Positions 41,726 through 53,972 are shown, counted from the first letter of the stretch. The stretch: DNA of 64,000 nucleotides from Isoetes taiwanensis (GCA_021234155.1 JAJEKV010000053.1:901834-965833); one strand, 5' to 3'. Notes: generated from the letters alone by a model not told the origin. Numbers and translations: made by a program.

Positions 41726-43298
41726 ATGCTACGCAAGCCTTCATCCGGTTGGTATAGCCTCCCCACATCCATCAAGTAGATGTCAATATAGTATTCCAAG
41801 TATTTCCAAAAGAATTTGACCTTTCAAGCAACCCCGAACTCCAATCCTTTTGCCAGCAAGTCCTGCCAAGAATTCCAAGAGAAAGTTGTCCCAGCTTACC
41901 GGTAAGATACCGCCATGCATAGGGTAATTTTGTACCAAGAACCCGGTACAAGTAAAACCCTCTCAGCCATATGTAACACCCAATATTGCCAAGGCATTGA
42001 GGAATGGAACCAACCTCTTTACCAACCTACATGACCCTAACAAGCAATGGCAAAGTCTTCTTCTCCTACAACCGACTTTTAGCGCTATATCTAGTATAGG
42101 GTAAAAACCGTAATAGGTGAACCATCAATTCAGCCACTAGAGGTCACACCCTTGGGAGCGGCCCTACTTGAGCCGCATGTATGAAGAGACCATAGCGAAG
42201 CATCCCAAGGTAGGAGACCAGAAAGCGAGGATGACGGGCGAGGTGGACCCAGAGGAGGAGCAGGAAGCCAAACAAGACATCACCACTTCGAGCCGATACA
42301 GAATGACCACGAGGAAAGTTAACAACCAATCCTATCGGGAATAACAAAGTCTAGCACCGGTCATAGTGTAGGACAAGAATACTTGCTGCTAAATGACATC
42401 AAAACCTCCTAATGCGGGGCCGGAGGCTACCGATGGGTAGAACTCCTTCCTCCCCGGCACAGCGGATCTTAGAAGACTTCTTCGACCAAGAGCGGAAGAT
42501 TTTCTCCGGTACAAAAATCAGAGCCTGACTACTTGGCCAGGACACACCATCACCGGACGGGAAGCTTACGGCCTTTATCGAGGTATGATGACAGAACTTC
42601 CCTACGAGGAGGAGTTGAGAAGCACTTAGGAGCAGATGGAATAAGGGGGAAGACAACAAGAGGTACTTCAAGGGGAGTCTTACGCCTCACAAGGAAACGT
42701 GATAGCAAAATTCCCAAGGGAGAGCCACAAACGACAAAGTGTACGTAACGCTCTTCCACCATTACAAGGGAATTAGTTCTGGCAATTCGTAGACCGAGTG
42801 CATCAGGCGCGGGGCACCTCGGGGGCATGTGGAGATGCACCGGAGCAAAGACTCTCAACATTATCTTCCACTCCTAACAAGGCTAGAGTAATAATATTTC
42901 TCACAAGCGCTTCAGCCCACGCTGGAGGAGAAGGCGTGGCGTGATGCCTTCGAGACTTTCAGGATTTGCATGCACAATTTCATCGAAAAAGGTGGACCAT
43001 GTCATTTTAGTGAAGCGGAAAACAGCCTTGGGCATTTTTTCGACTGCGTTACCACCTTCGATAGCAAGGTAGGTGAGTAAGAACAGCAACTTTTCATACC
43101 TCCCATAGACGGGTGGAAGAGCTAGCATCCGCCATCCGAGGGGGGACCAAGGCGGATATACTTTCGGGAACTTGGAAGTACAAAAGAGGCGATGCCCAAG
43201 TAAAGAAGTTCCTGAGGATCACCCCCGACTATCAAGAAATTAATGGAAATCATCACTCATCAGATAAGATATATCGGCATTTATATATATTAATATAA
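41726..43298 (+). pseudogene. gene B, G3 copy
   Basis: Homologous to 4,561-3,046, which I also cannot assign. Matching blocks in order: FQVF-like KEFDL start, GNFVPR (G4: GYFVPR), TPNIAKAL (VSNIAKYL), SLPTYMTLTSNGKVFFSYNR (RLPDYMVLTVDRTKYFSYTA), ILEDFFDQERKIFSG (RLQEFFAPT), RLSGFACTI, HVILVKRKTALGIF (YAVLVKRAMALDIF), RVEELASAIRGGTK (RVEDLVQALRYGRQ) and VKKFLRITPDYQEI (LRSFLRIIHPTGDF). Conserved spacing across both loci, despite frame changes, shows it was a real protein of about 500 residues. It precedes gag-pol. Confidence 0.65.
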
Positions 43299-44660
43299 GA
43301 TCCTTTTTTTTTGAATTGCGACTTCCAAAATGTTTTTGGTATCCTTTGTCTTAACAATCATATCATTTAAAACACCTAATGCAACCGGCTAAAAAAGGAA
43401 CTCAAGGGATAAATAGTGCCGATATTAATACGGCCAAATGTACCGTGAATGCCGACCTTGAGTTCCAAGTTTTTCCAGGCATCGCACCTTCCTCGTGCAA
43501 TTCCCAACCCGGGAACTATTCAAGAGTATTACGACCGACACCGGAAGAAGAAATCTCAGATGAGGTCAGACCGCGAAGAGATCAAAGCCGGCGTCAAGCA
43601 AAGAGAAAGAAATGATATAAGACAGAATGTGCTGGTGTCCTGTGAGGCCCGCTTCAAAGACAAAAAGAAAAGGAGAAAAGAGAACCACCTCGTGTCCACT
43701 AGTTCCAACCTTCAAAACTTCTGGATTCGCTAATCGGTCAAGGGGAAACAAGTAAGAACGCCTCAAGGAAGAAAGAATACCTGAGACAAAGCAAGGCCAA
43801 TCCGACTACCGTATAAGAAGGTCGATTCGGCCTTAAGTAATGTCCGAAAGCACGAGCGTAAATGCTTCCTGGGCCAAAACAGATCGTGGATGGACGCCTA
43901 AGCATGGCTAGACGCAGATGAGTGAGTACTTAAATGCTTACCGATGAAAGATAAAGATAAGGTAAGGGGTAGCCACCGCGAAACTTAAAAGGGCAGCCCG
44001 ATTTGGTGGAGGGTTATGCCAAGCCCATGGGATGAGCAGACAAGTGCGTTCACAAAGTTTGTAAGGGCCTTCAAAAGCACTATGTTCCAAGAGAACACAA
44101 GTGTCACCGTGATGCAAGCCGCCCACGATTGCAAATAGGGAACAAATCCGCATTGTAAATATAACAATTAAGAGTTCATGAGGTTGAGGCTATAAAACCA
44201 AAACTCAGCGAGAAGAGTTGGAAGGCTATGTGGAGGGTTGAATGAGGACCCACTTAAGATAGTCCGAGCCCTCAACCCACGCACGCATCGGAGTAGCGGA
44301 AGCCGGCGCACCGAGCCTACTGTGGGACGTGGCCTAAAAAGCTTAACCCAAACACAGTGGTATGACAAGGGAAAAGCATATGGAGGTAAAACAGGTCGAG
44401 CAAACAAAGCCCATCACCGCAAAGACTCCATACAACGGAAATCAATGGAAACAAATGCAGAAAAGCAAGTCAGCCAAAGATAAAGGACAAGGGGAGGCTC
44501 GAACTACCAAAACAGCCAAGGCTCTCAACCCATCCCGGAAGAAAAGCCAAGCAGGGAATGTATATAGAAAACACTTGTGCTTCCTGTTTCCCCAGCCGGG
44601 CATAGAACATTGACAATCGCCTGCTCGTGATCAATGTGCACTCGGAGATGGGAGGTTGGG
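43299..44660 (+). pseudogene. gag: G3 gag-like region
   Basis: A T run of ten at 43,301 opens a stretch of Lys/Arg/Gln-rich short frames (for example 43,449-43,733 and 44,238-44,613). It sits immediately before protease-like sequence, where gag belongs. I see no certain capsid motif or zinc knuckle, so the assignment rests on position and composition. Confidence 0.4.
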
Positions 44661-44699
44661 AGATCCCCATTTAAGAAGAAGAGGAATCTATGGACTTAA

Positions 44700-45560
44700 T
44701 TATATCCATGGTGAGTGTCACATCTTGCCATATTACAATGGTAAAAGCCAGAGAGCCGCATCAAGTGATATCCACGATTGGTAAAATAGCCGCCAAATCT
44801 TTATAGTCCCTCATAGACTGGGCGCCCTACAATTAAGGCCACCAAGGATGGCAATAAATGTTAAAGTTGAAAACACTAAAAGTCTAAGCCTGCATCAAGA
44901 GTGTTAGCTAGCTGGAGCCATAAGGCACACGGCCGCAAGAGGGTGAATTTCCAATATAGACTTTACCGGCATCAATATTGAAATGGGGAGCAGGATCATG
45001 AGCATTAGGAAAATATGACCCTCATCATGGTGGTATGGAATACCTCAACCCTAAAAAAAGCACAAATAGATTGTGGAGAGCGGAAGGTGAAGCTCACGCT
45101 TCAACTAACGGAAAAAATCATAGAAATCTCAGTAAGCAAGTAACACCTATAATGCAATGCATGTCGAGTAAGAAATTACTTAGATGACCTCAAAAAGGAG
45201 CAAGTTGCATACATCTTCAAATTAGAAACCGCCGAGGAAGAGGCACCGTAAGATAGGAAGATAAACCAATAAGCAAACTACCAAGCAGGTAGCCAAGCTT
45301 AATAGAGGAATTCCATGACTTGTTCCCCCGACGAAACTGGGAGCCCGCCATATAGGGAGTATAGTGTTAAATTGCACTTGAACTGCACTAAGCCCACAAG
45401 TAAGTGCAATTATATAGAATGACAAACTAACTATCGAGTTGAAGAAGCAATTGCAAGAGCTCTTAGACCTAGGTTCATAAGACTTAGTGCCCTCCTCGCT
45501 CGGAGCCCCATCTTATTCGGCCAAAAAGAAGGCACTTTCTTTTATGCGAAATTGTCGAAT
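44700..45560 (+). pseudogene. pol: G3 protease/RT linker, with the RT core deleted
   Basis: Degenerate GMEYLNPK and TNGKNHR-like blocks are followed by the typical pre-RT box LIEEFHDLFP (near 45,305) and an RT start ending SPILFG around 45,510. The next recognisable block, FYAKLS and YLGHIIS, belongs to the end of RT. About 140-150 codons including the YxDD catalytic centre are missing at about 45,530. Confidence 0.7.
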
Positions 45561-46480
45561 GTCATTTCGGGCCACCCAAAGAGCGGGAATACTTGGGGCA
45601 TATTATATCGTAACGATGGCATCTCCACCGATCCCGCGAAAGATCCGTTGATTGAATGGCCAGCACCAAAGAACATAACGAGGTGGTGAGAAGCTTTTTA
45701 GGCTTGGCAGATATTATAGAAAAGTTCGCTAAGAATCCTTTGCTAAAGATAGAAGTGCTCTTTAACCTTGAATTCCTCACCAAGCGCGTAAAGATAAAAG
45801 ACCTGGTGGCACATCGGGCAAAAAGTAGCGGCCTAAGCAGATTTGAGAAGTTAAAGGAGGCCTTAACAACCGCTCGCCTTAAACATCAGCCCGGGATCCG
45901 TGAGAAGGGACAAGCCAGTCGCGAATCCGACGCGAAAGCAAGATTGCGACGCGCCTTAATGCAAGAGGAAAGAGGATAGCATAATGCATTCACGAAGATG
46001 AATGACGCAGAGGACTGCCATCCTCGGACACATGATCGTGAGCTATTGGCGAGGCTTTAAAGATCCGGAGACACCATTCCATTGGGAAGGAAGTTCCAAT
46101 TAGATACCGACCACCGAGGTCCGCAATACATCTCTTCACGCAAACCATTGTTGGAATCTAAGACAAAGAAGATGGATGGAGTTCCCTTCGGCGACTGCCC
46201 GATTGTATACAAGGCGGAAAACTCAATGTGGGTCGCAGTATTCTGTCAAGGCACCCCTTAACAACAAGGGTGCATTGCAATGCCATATCAACACTCACCG
46301 ATTGAGTTTGGCAAGAAAATAGAAGAAACGGTGCCAGGACAAGGACTTCTGTGAAGTATGGGCTAGCCTCTAAAGAGGCAAGAAACGGGGACAAAGAGAG
46401 AAGCCTCAAACATTTTAAAAAGGAAGGAAAGCTCTTGTACCATAAAAAAAGTTGTGTGTGCCTAATCATCCTGAGTCAGA
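45561..46480 (+). pseudogene. pol: G3 RT end and RNase H
   Basis: NDGISTDPAKDPLIEWPAPK is followed by RSFLGLADI, SRFEKLKEALTTA, then RNase H blocks RELLA, GRKFQLDTDHRG and QYISSRKPL, and KLNVG-SILSRHPL. All are in the order expected for Ty3/gypsy, over several frames. Confidence 0.85.
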
Positions 46481-47640
46481 AGGTTGATCCTCCACGTTAA
46501 CACCCACAACAGCCCCATAGCCGGCCACGCGCATTTTGGTTTACGAAAAACTTACTTCAAGATAAGAAGTAGTTACCATTGGCCAGGCATGAAGAAGGTG
46601 ATAGCAAGGTACATACGCTGAGTGCTCGGTATGCCGGCCAGACCAAAGCGGAACAACTTTTAATTCCAGTGAGCATTAGAGCCATTGCTGCATCTTCAAA
46701 CTCCAAGTGGAAGGTAATAAGCATGGACTTCATTACAGGGCTCCCTAGAACCATAAAGGGGCAAAGATGCCTTAATGGTGGTAATTCGACAAATTGTCGA
46801 GAAGATGGCGATTTTGTGCCTTGTAGAGCAATGGAAACCGCGATTAGACACAATGGCATATTCACAAGCGAGATTTTTAGACTCCATGGGATGCCAAAGA
46901 GAAATAATCTACATTGAGATCTCGGGTTCATGAGTGCATTCCGGCGGGATCTCTTCAAAGACCATCGGAGCGAAATTATTAGATGAACCGGCTTATCACC
47001 CCGAATTTATTGATAGACACGGGCCACTAACGGATAATTAAGATATGTTATGAATTATGTCGGAACAAGCAATCAAAGTGGGGCCGACTTCATTTACTTG
47101 GTTGAGTTCGCATACAATAGCACCAAGCAAGAGTCATCCCAAATGTCGCCGCCGCTTTTATGATCAACTACGGCTATCGATTAGCGTTTCGACACTGACA
47201 CGCACAACCCCGTATCCAAGGTAGAAGTATCCCGGCGAGATGCCGCCAGAGATGCAAACAATTGGTTGAAGAGGTGCGAGGATACCTCTTAGCAAAGAAG
47301 CGAAGCAAAAAAAGAGCATAGCTGATGTAAGACCTAAGGAAAGTAAGGGAGTTCCAAGTAGGGGGGACAATGTTTGGCTAAAAGATAAAAGTCAAACAAA
47401 AACTTCACGATCGCAAGAATTGCAAGAAGCTTGCTCCAAGGTGGGCTGGTCCATTTAAAATTGTCAAAAGAGTAGGTAACCAAGCCTACAAATTGGACTT
47501 ACCAAAGACACCTCAAGATCCATATAGAGTCTTTCACGTGAAGTCTCCTAAAAAAAACACTCTAATCTAGAGGAAGTATTGGAGACACCGAGTTTATCGG
47601 AATTAACAGACGATCAACTTGAGATTGTCCACGAGGTTCT
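46481..47640 (+). pseudogene. pol: G3 integrase
   Basis: A degenerate HHCC region (GFTK-like, ECSVCR in a shifted frame) precedes WKVISMDFITGLPRTIKGQ with the first catalytic Asp, then TSEIFRLHGMPK and the SAFRRDLF block. The C-terminal part has KLHDRKNCKKLAPRWAGPFK, IVKRVGNQAYKLDLPKTPQD and PYRVFHVK. This is the standard chromovirus integrase tail. Confidence 0.85.
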
Positions 47641-47830
47641 TCTCGAACCGATCTTATAAGAAGGCGAAGATCTCAATTTCTCCGGCACCTTGTGAAATGG
47701 GCCTTACCGGTGGAGGACGCTTCGTGGGTACTACAATCAGATCTTGAGAAGCAGTACCCACAATTCATGGAGCAATGTAGGGGTCAGCTCGTCACCGAAG
47801 TGATCGATTCCGAACCGATGGGTGAGTGAG
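47641..47830 (+). pseudogene. pol: G3 chromodomain
   Basis: KWALPVEDASWVLQSDLEKQ and YPQFMEQC match the chromodomain at the end of chromovirus integrases (K/RW-x-x-L-P-x-E-D-A-TW-E). Such domains bind histone H3 tails and steer insertion; whether this one binds the element's own H3-like tail is unknown. Confidence 0.8.
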
Positions 47831-48530
47831 GTAAAGTAGGAGTCTACTTCCTCGGCGCCACGGAAGCAGTCAGCCTTTGAGAAAAGAAGAGAGGTCATTC
47901 AGAAATGCATTACAGGGAAAAGCACCTCTAGCCCTTATATATATATATGTTTTGATAGGAGGAATCTGTCCTTCCGCCCCATATACGGGAAGGACCCCAT
48001 CCTCCGATGGGCAACTAAAAGGTGTAGGCATGGCGGCATATAGGCATGTTAGGGGCTGTCTCACCGATACGATGGAAGAAAGCATCCTCTTCCTATCGGG
48101 AGATTAGTCGCGACATTCATGTAGATAGGTGGGGTGGTCACCATATAACCAAAAATTTTATTAATAACTAAATGATACTAATGTAGTGTTGAACCGCAGG
48201 CCAATAGAGCGACAGGAACAAAGGTGAGGTTACATTAACACCTTGTAGCATATGTACTTAATAAATGCAAGGGGATCTAGAACTTTAAGAACACTTTTGT
48301 GATGTTCAATCTTGATAATTTAACTTAATATTTTAATGTTGATAATTTTACCTAATGTTGAATTAAGGCATAAATTAAATGCCTTACCATGTGGGTGATT
48401 GTAAACATTACAATTGGAATTTTAAGTATTATCTTATAAAAATTCTGTTAATTACATGTACCATCCAAGCTTCCTTTTGCGTATCTTTCCAAGGTGGGAG
48501 ACTCGCGGATGTCGCGGACAAAGATCAATC
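47831..48530. other. G3 3' untranslated region
   Basis: No gene. It is increasingly AT-rich toward the polypurine tract. Confidence 0.5.
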
Positions 48531-48544
48531 CAAGGGGAGGAGAA
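48531..48544 (+). promoter_or_regulatory. G3 polypurine tract
   Basis: AAGGGGAGGAGAA directly before TGTGACATTCGGGATAAT of the 3' LTR. Confidence 0.85.
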
Positions 48545-50086
48545 TGTGACATTCGGGATAATATACGGAGCATGAATAATACGATTATTATAATCGTCAC
48601 CAGTACATGTCGACTTTAAACGCACATGTCGACTATAAAAAGGGTAGTACCCTAGGGTACAACCTTGTGGACCGATTATATTGCACATGCTAAGACCACA
48701 TGTGAATATAATACCCTTTTGCCATGTGGCAATAGCCCATTAACCAATCAGGGCCCAGCCCTAAAGTCATGGGGATAAGGGGCATAAACCCTAAAAGGGA
48801 AACCCTTCCGGTTCCCAGCCCTATAGGTCAGTTGGAGCAAAGCGATTGGACGATTTTCTACAGTGAGCGAGAGCGGGGAGGAACCGACATTCCTTAGCGG
48901 CGGCACCATCAAGCCGGCAATCTCGAGATTCCCGAGCATGGACGCTTCGGAGGAGTGGGGAGCCAGCCAAGAAGCGGTTATGATTGATCAGATAGTTAGA
49001 TCCGAAGTTTTCAGCCCTCATTCCATAGGATTAGTGTTCATTCTTGGCTATAGGCGACCCCTACAGCCCAAGAATGATAGATACTAACAAAGGAACCTAA
49101 CCATGTATGATTAGGTAGATTAGAATAGATGTATTCTATTGTTTGGGATTCTGATGTGATGTTATTGTGACATTCTATGCCGCCACTCTTGTGTAGTGGG
49201 AAGGGGGTAGAGACCCAGCCCAAGTAGTGTGATCATAGTTTTAGCCCATTAATTCCCAATTATTGCGGCGTGCATAGGAACCCGCTTTGGGGCATTGGGT
49301 GTATGAGCTAGACTGGTGACAAGGGAGGGGCTTGTCTATTCACACGGTCTACCGGGCGTAAAAGACGGCCGGAGCGTTGTGAACTAGGCCCACACCCGGC
49401 ACCGGCGCGTGGCGGTATGGGCTCGGCACCGTGGGGTGATGCGTGCAGCCTTCGCTGGAGTTCAAGTCGTGATAATGCAGCGGTGGCTCTCTAGCTGCTA
49501 CCTTGGGTAGCATGAACCTTCCGAGGAGAGAGAGATCCTCCACTCGTGGGACTGGGGAGATGCAACCCGGTGAAGTAGTAGCCCCCGGCTATTCACCCGG
49601 CCAGGGCTACGGTCAGGCTCTCCAATACTTTTCAGCCTATCCGCATAGTATGCCCATGCAGGAGGCGGATGGAGTGGACTACCCAATGGCCATGTTCCTT
49701 TGCGGCCAAATCCATTGCCATGGGGAGCCCCTACGTATTGTTGTTCCCGAGACCCTAAGTCATTCGGGCCCCCATGAGTCGAGCCCCGGTAGGATCTTCC
49801 CTATGTTATGTTGTACCGGGATGTGAGATGCATTTTGTTGATATATGGTGGACCACCCCGAGTGGGTATATTATTATTGTTAGATGCTATGTGCTCATGT
49901 TCGTTTACGCCTGGATTTACTGGGTCGATCCCAGGGAGGCGGGATGAATGACACGCCCACTCTTCCCGTCGGGTTCTTGGCCACCATCGAGGGACCCGAT
50001 GCTAGGTGGGTGGATTCATCACATCAGGCGGAATGCTGGTTTGGGATGATCTCCGGTTGTAATGACGGGGCATCGTGATATGGCGA
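48545..50086 (+). repeat. 3' LTR of G3
   Basis: About 1.54 kb. It matches the 5' LTR from TGTGAC through GGGCATCGTGATATG. The last bases are eroded, so the end is set by the GACGC duplication. Confidence 0.85.
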
Positions 50087-50091
50087 GACGC

Positions 50092-50310
50092 CGATCTAGC
50101 GCATGGGTCTTATCGCTTGCAGGTCCCTTGAACGGAGCATTGAACAAATCTTTAACTGCTTGGCTTTTTTTTTTTAACAGGGGCTTGCCTTTACTAAATT
50201 ACAAGGAGTCCCAAGTTCTTAGCCCACCATGTAATCTCGCTCGCCATTTAGAACATGACATGGACTAGTTTCACACTTGGGATCTTCAAACTCCTAATCT
50301 AAGCGATTGT
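50092..50310 (-). other. flank with the poly(A) end of a minus-strand retroposon
   Basis: A run of eleven T (50,165-50,175) is followed by AACAGGGGCTTGCCTTTAC, like the 3' end of a minus-strand poly(A) retroelement. No target duplication was found and no coding part is recognisable. Confidence 0.4.
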
Positions 50311-50439
50311 AACCTCTAGAAATGCCCTAGAAATTTGTCTTCACCTCCTTCAAATATCTTTGAAGATGGACCCTTTGCATTTTCTCGTAGATATCGCATA
50401 ATGACAAAATGTCAAGTAGCGAATTTAAATATTGTTGCT

Positions 50440-51560
50440 CAGAGAAAAACTAGTGTCCAAGTTTTATAGTTGACACTAGCCTTTTTATTATAGATTTGTG
50501 ATTCTATAAATGTAACATTTTTTACGTTTTGTGGATTATAAAACGTACCTTTTTGAAACATCATCATAACCAACTAAATATGTAATCCAAGCTTCGATCA
50601 TCTAATTTTTTTCTTTGTTCCTCCGGAATGTGAGTATATGTTAGGCATCTAAATGTTCTCAACCTGCCATAATTTGGATCTTTATTGAACCATAGCTTAT
50701 CTAGGCCTCTCCTTCTATACTTGATGATGATGGTAGCATGTTTTTAAACAAACACAATCGGCCTTAACAAACCTCTTCCCAAAGAAAATTTAGAAGTCCG
50801 AATGCTTTAACATGGATCACAAAGATTCGGGTATGGATCTGTTTTTCCTTTCAAAGAACAACCATTCTCACGGGGTGTATGGCTGGGCAGTTACTTGTCT
50901 TTTATAGCCTTTTCAATGCAAAACACGTTTAAATTCTTTTGACATGTATTCTCCTCCTCCGTCATCGATCTAACACATTTGACTTTCTTTCTAGTGTTGC
51001 ATTCCATTTCAGCTACATACATTTTAAAGCTTCAAATGCTAAATCTTTGGTATCTGGAACAATAAATTTTTGTTCATCTATTAAAATCATCTATAAAAGT
51101 GATAAAGTACCTTATTTTTATTATGCCAATAATGTTGAGAGGTCCACAAAGATCCATGTGTACAAGCTCTAGTAATTTGCCGGTGCACGTTTTGTAGATT
51201 TCTTGAATGGTAACTGTAACTTTTTTACCCAAAGATACATCTGTTGCAAAATTTGCTTCCGGTACGTTTTGTCATTTCAATTAATCCCTTGTTTTTCAAC
51301 TGTTCAATATTCTTAAAATTAGTATGACAGGCCAAGTATCGATATTTGCAACTGTTGCAATGTTTATGCTTTCTAAAGATTCAGAACATATGCCAAATAT
51401 ATTGCCAATTCTCTTGCCAAGAAATTTTAATTGATTCCCAAGAAAGATCTTACAATCACGGTTTTCAAAAACCACATTGAAACCCTAAGTCAACCAATCG
51501 ACTTATAGAGATCAAATTCTCACTAGACTAGGTACACAAAGTACATTCTTAAGATTGACT
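50440..51560 (-). pseudogene. pol: C2 integrase remnant
   Basis: Minus-strand blocks KRIGNIFGICSESLESINIA, LLELVHMDLCGPLNI with the first catalytic Asp, IRYFITFIDDF, and the C-terminal DKLWFNKDPNYGRLRTFRCL, YTHIPEEQRKKLDDRS. The Asp/Glu of the later catalytic blocks are no longer recognisable. Confidence 0.75.
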
Positions 51561-51689
51561 ACATTTCCTTCAAGATCAGCTTGCTCGGTATTCCAACATC
51601 TTCTTCATCTTCGGGAGCAATTTTTCTCGGATATATTAGCTTCATGTATTTTTCTCTTTACCTCTTCCTCCTTAAAAGGAAACTCCTCC

Positions 51690-52612
51690 TTTTGTGCTTC
51701 TTCCTCTTCCTTTTACTCATTGCCTTGGATGTAGGACATTTGGATGCAAAATGACCTCGACCTCCACATGAATAGCAATTATTTTCCTTACTTTCTACAG
51801 TTTGATAATAATACGACCATAAGAATCACATGCATAACATGGTCCTATTTTACCTCTTCCTCGTGTGCTTGATCCTCCCTTTCTTTTTGCAAAGGAAATT
51901 CCTGCATTTTCATCATCATTAATAAGTATTTTTTTCTTTGTTCTATCTCTATCCCTCAACATTTTCTGGCCTCAAATTCTAGTCTTGCCACACATTTCTT
52001 ATAAATCTTGGCGGTTGCCCAATATCTCCAACTGCTCTAGCTACTTGCAAACTTGCTGTTCTTGAGACAGATAAACTCCTGCTCCTTCAAGGTCCTCAAC
52101 TACATTGACAAACTTCTAAAAGAAAATGTTAACATTATACTTTTCTCTAAATTTGAGTTTTCTGAATTCTTGTTCCAATACATCTACTTGAGATGAAGTT
52201 TTCTTTTCATAAGTCTCAAGCATATATTGCCACATTTGTTTGGACTCTTACCTCTTATTCTTATCACAATCTTTGTCTCCAACTTTGTTCATAATTATGC
52301 CTTGGGCTTCTTTAATCTTTGCCTCTTCGGACTTGCAATCACCACCAGCAACTACACTTCTTATAATTACTTGTTCTACTGTTCTATCTCCTGCAGATTC
52401 ATTATTAGCAGAAGAACTACTAGCAGTCACTTGTCTAAGTTGGACACTAGTGACACAATTAGTATCATCATTCTCAATGAGATACCACAAATCCTCTACT
52501 TCAAGAACATGTTTTACCTTTTCTTTCCAAACTTCTGAGCCAAATGGATCCTTTAAACACTTCAATTGCCCCAACAATCCTGCTCCAAACACCTTGCCAT
52601 TATGTTTGTGCG
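51690..52612 (-). pseudogene. gag: C2 gag with zinc knuckle
   Basis: The frame 52,625-52,248 has SEVWKEKVKHVLEVEDLWYL and AKIKEAQGIIMNKVGDKD, typical of copia gag. The knuckle NCYSCGGRGHFASKC (CX2CX4HX4C) lies at about 51,774-51,733. Confidence 0.8.
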
Positions 52613-52624
52613 GACTCGATACCA
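52613..52624 (-). promoter_or_regulatory. C2 primer binding site
   Basis: The minus strand reads TTGGTATCGAG right after the LTR end; it lacks the same A as the G3 site. Confidence 0.65.
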
Positions 52625-52625
52625 A

Positions 52626-53083
52626 TGTTAGAGAAAATGTGAGTTTAACTTCCTTAACAATGGTATTGGGATCACAATACTACTTAGTTAATTGAATAGT
52701 ATAGGTTGAAAAGTCTTAACCCTTAAACAATGGCATTCTACTATTCAATAGACATATTGTTCTCAAGCATTACTATTCAAATAAATAAGCCAAACCAATT
52801 TGAAAGCGGCCAATATCCTTCGAGAGCACAAGCACGCGTGATCAAATCCGATCACTCATCACCGATTATCCCAAACTCGCGGAATGCAATCGATCAAACC
52901 GATAATTCAATCTTCAAATCGAGATCTATATTCACGGCGGTTTTGCGAAGACCGAAGTTCCCATTTCGATTGTTTTTGTCAAATTCTAATTCGACCCATG
53001 TTTTACATTTCTAATAATAATAACTCCATAACCACCACTTTCGACAATAATGCCAACCTTATGGTTATTATATCCTCCTAACA
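52626..53083 (-). repeat. 5' LTR of C2
   Basis: 458 bp; minus strand TGTTAGGAGGATATAATAAC..TTTTCTCTAACA, directly before the primer site. No second copy in the window. Confidence 0.7.
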
Positions 53084-53377
53084 TTCTAGCCCATTGCTCT
53101 TTTCTTAACCATTGTATCTTCCCACATATCTCCATGCACACTTATGTCCACATTGACTATGTGGTACACAGTTTTCTAAGCATATGCATATCTTCAGATC
53201 ACCTGTAACGGTTCTCATATTTAATATTCTGACTTAAGAAAATTTATCATGACCTATACTTCTATCATGTATTTTACTAAAACAAGTACTTTTTGTCTAA
53301 GTTTTCTTTTATTCTGAAATAGAAAGCGTTAAATCTTTTTACTTCTTATACTAACTAGACTTGTTTTCATCCTTAGG

Positions 53378-53960
53378 TACAAAACCAACATCAACTACCA
53401 TGCTGGAGGCCCCAGATTGTTGAGCAAGGTGGAATATCTTCACGTTGCTTACTGGAGCTTTGACGGTAAGAGAGTTATGGAGCACATTAACACTGCTGGT
53501 TGCTCGGACTTCTCCAATGTTTTGGTGTTTTCCATTGAAGACCCAAAATGCATAAGGCGAGGGATTGTAAATTATTATTAGAAGATCCAAAAGCTTATCA
53601 ACCATCTAATTGACATGTTTTCCGTCAAGGAGATTGGGTACTTGATGCTTTTCGGACTAGCCCCGCGGCACTGTTAAGAAAACCACAATTGTATTCTTTG
53701 TAGATATAGATAAGGAGGTTGTTAACTTCATAAAGATGAGGTTTGCTTGTACCTACTCTACCAGATGAGAACACCGAGTTCAAGCGTCAATTCTTCATCC
53801 GAGTTTGCAAAAATGACATCTTCAGAGGTACGACCTCGTTCACAAGCTCTATAGATGACGAGGTCCGAGCGAAGCTGAAAGAGGTAGCTCTAGTTGTCCT
53901 TCCCTGAAGAAACAATGCCTATTGGTCACCCCCAATGGTGCATACCGAGAAAAGGATGAT
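53378..53960 (+). pseudogene. unrecognised coding fragment
   Basis: Plus-strand frames give NYHAGGPRLLSKVEYLHVAY, WSFDGKRVMEHINTAGCSDF and SNVLVFSIEDPKCIRRG, and further on LPDENTEFKRQFFIRVCKND and SIDDEVRAKLKEVALVVLP. Composition and length look like genuine protein sequence, with stops near 53,580 and 53,905. I cannot name the family. The fragment ends at the poly(A) retroposon inserted at 53,987. Confidence 0.4.
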
Positions 53961-53972
53961 CACCAACTTCAA

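Larger units (their letters stand above)
37006..50086 (+). mobile_element. G3: 13-kb chromodomain Ty3/gypsy element with H3-like and gene B cargo
   Basis: The two LTRs start TGTGAC and share about 1.5 kb. A candidate duplication GACGC flanks the element at 37,001-37,005 and 50,087-50,091. A primer site of initiator-Met type follows the 5' LTR, and a polypurine tract precedes the 3' LTR. Inside, the order is dyads, H3-like gene, dyads, gene B, gag-like region, protease/RT remnant, RNase H, integrase, chromodomain. An internal region of 9.6 kb is long for a chromovirus; the extra 4 kb is the cargo. The RT core is deleted, so the copy is defective. Confidence 0.85.
50290..53083 (-). mobile_element. 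C2: decayed Ty1/copia element
   Basis: On the minus strand: LTR (53,083-52,626), primer site TTGGTATCGAG, gag, zinc knuckle, protease remnant, integrase remnant. RT and the 3' LTR are missing. Part of its sequence (50,320-50,470) is the uninterrupted version of the site into which G1 inserted. Confidence 0.75.
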
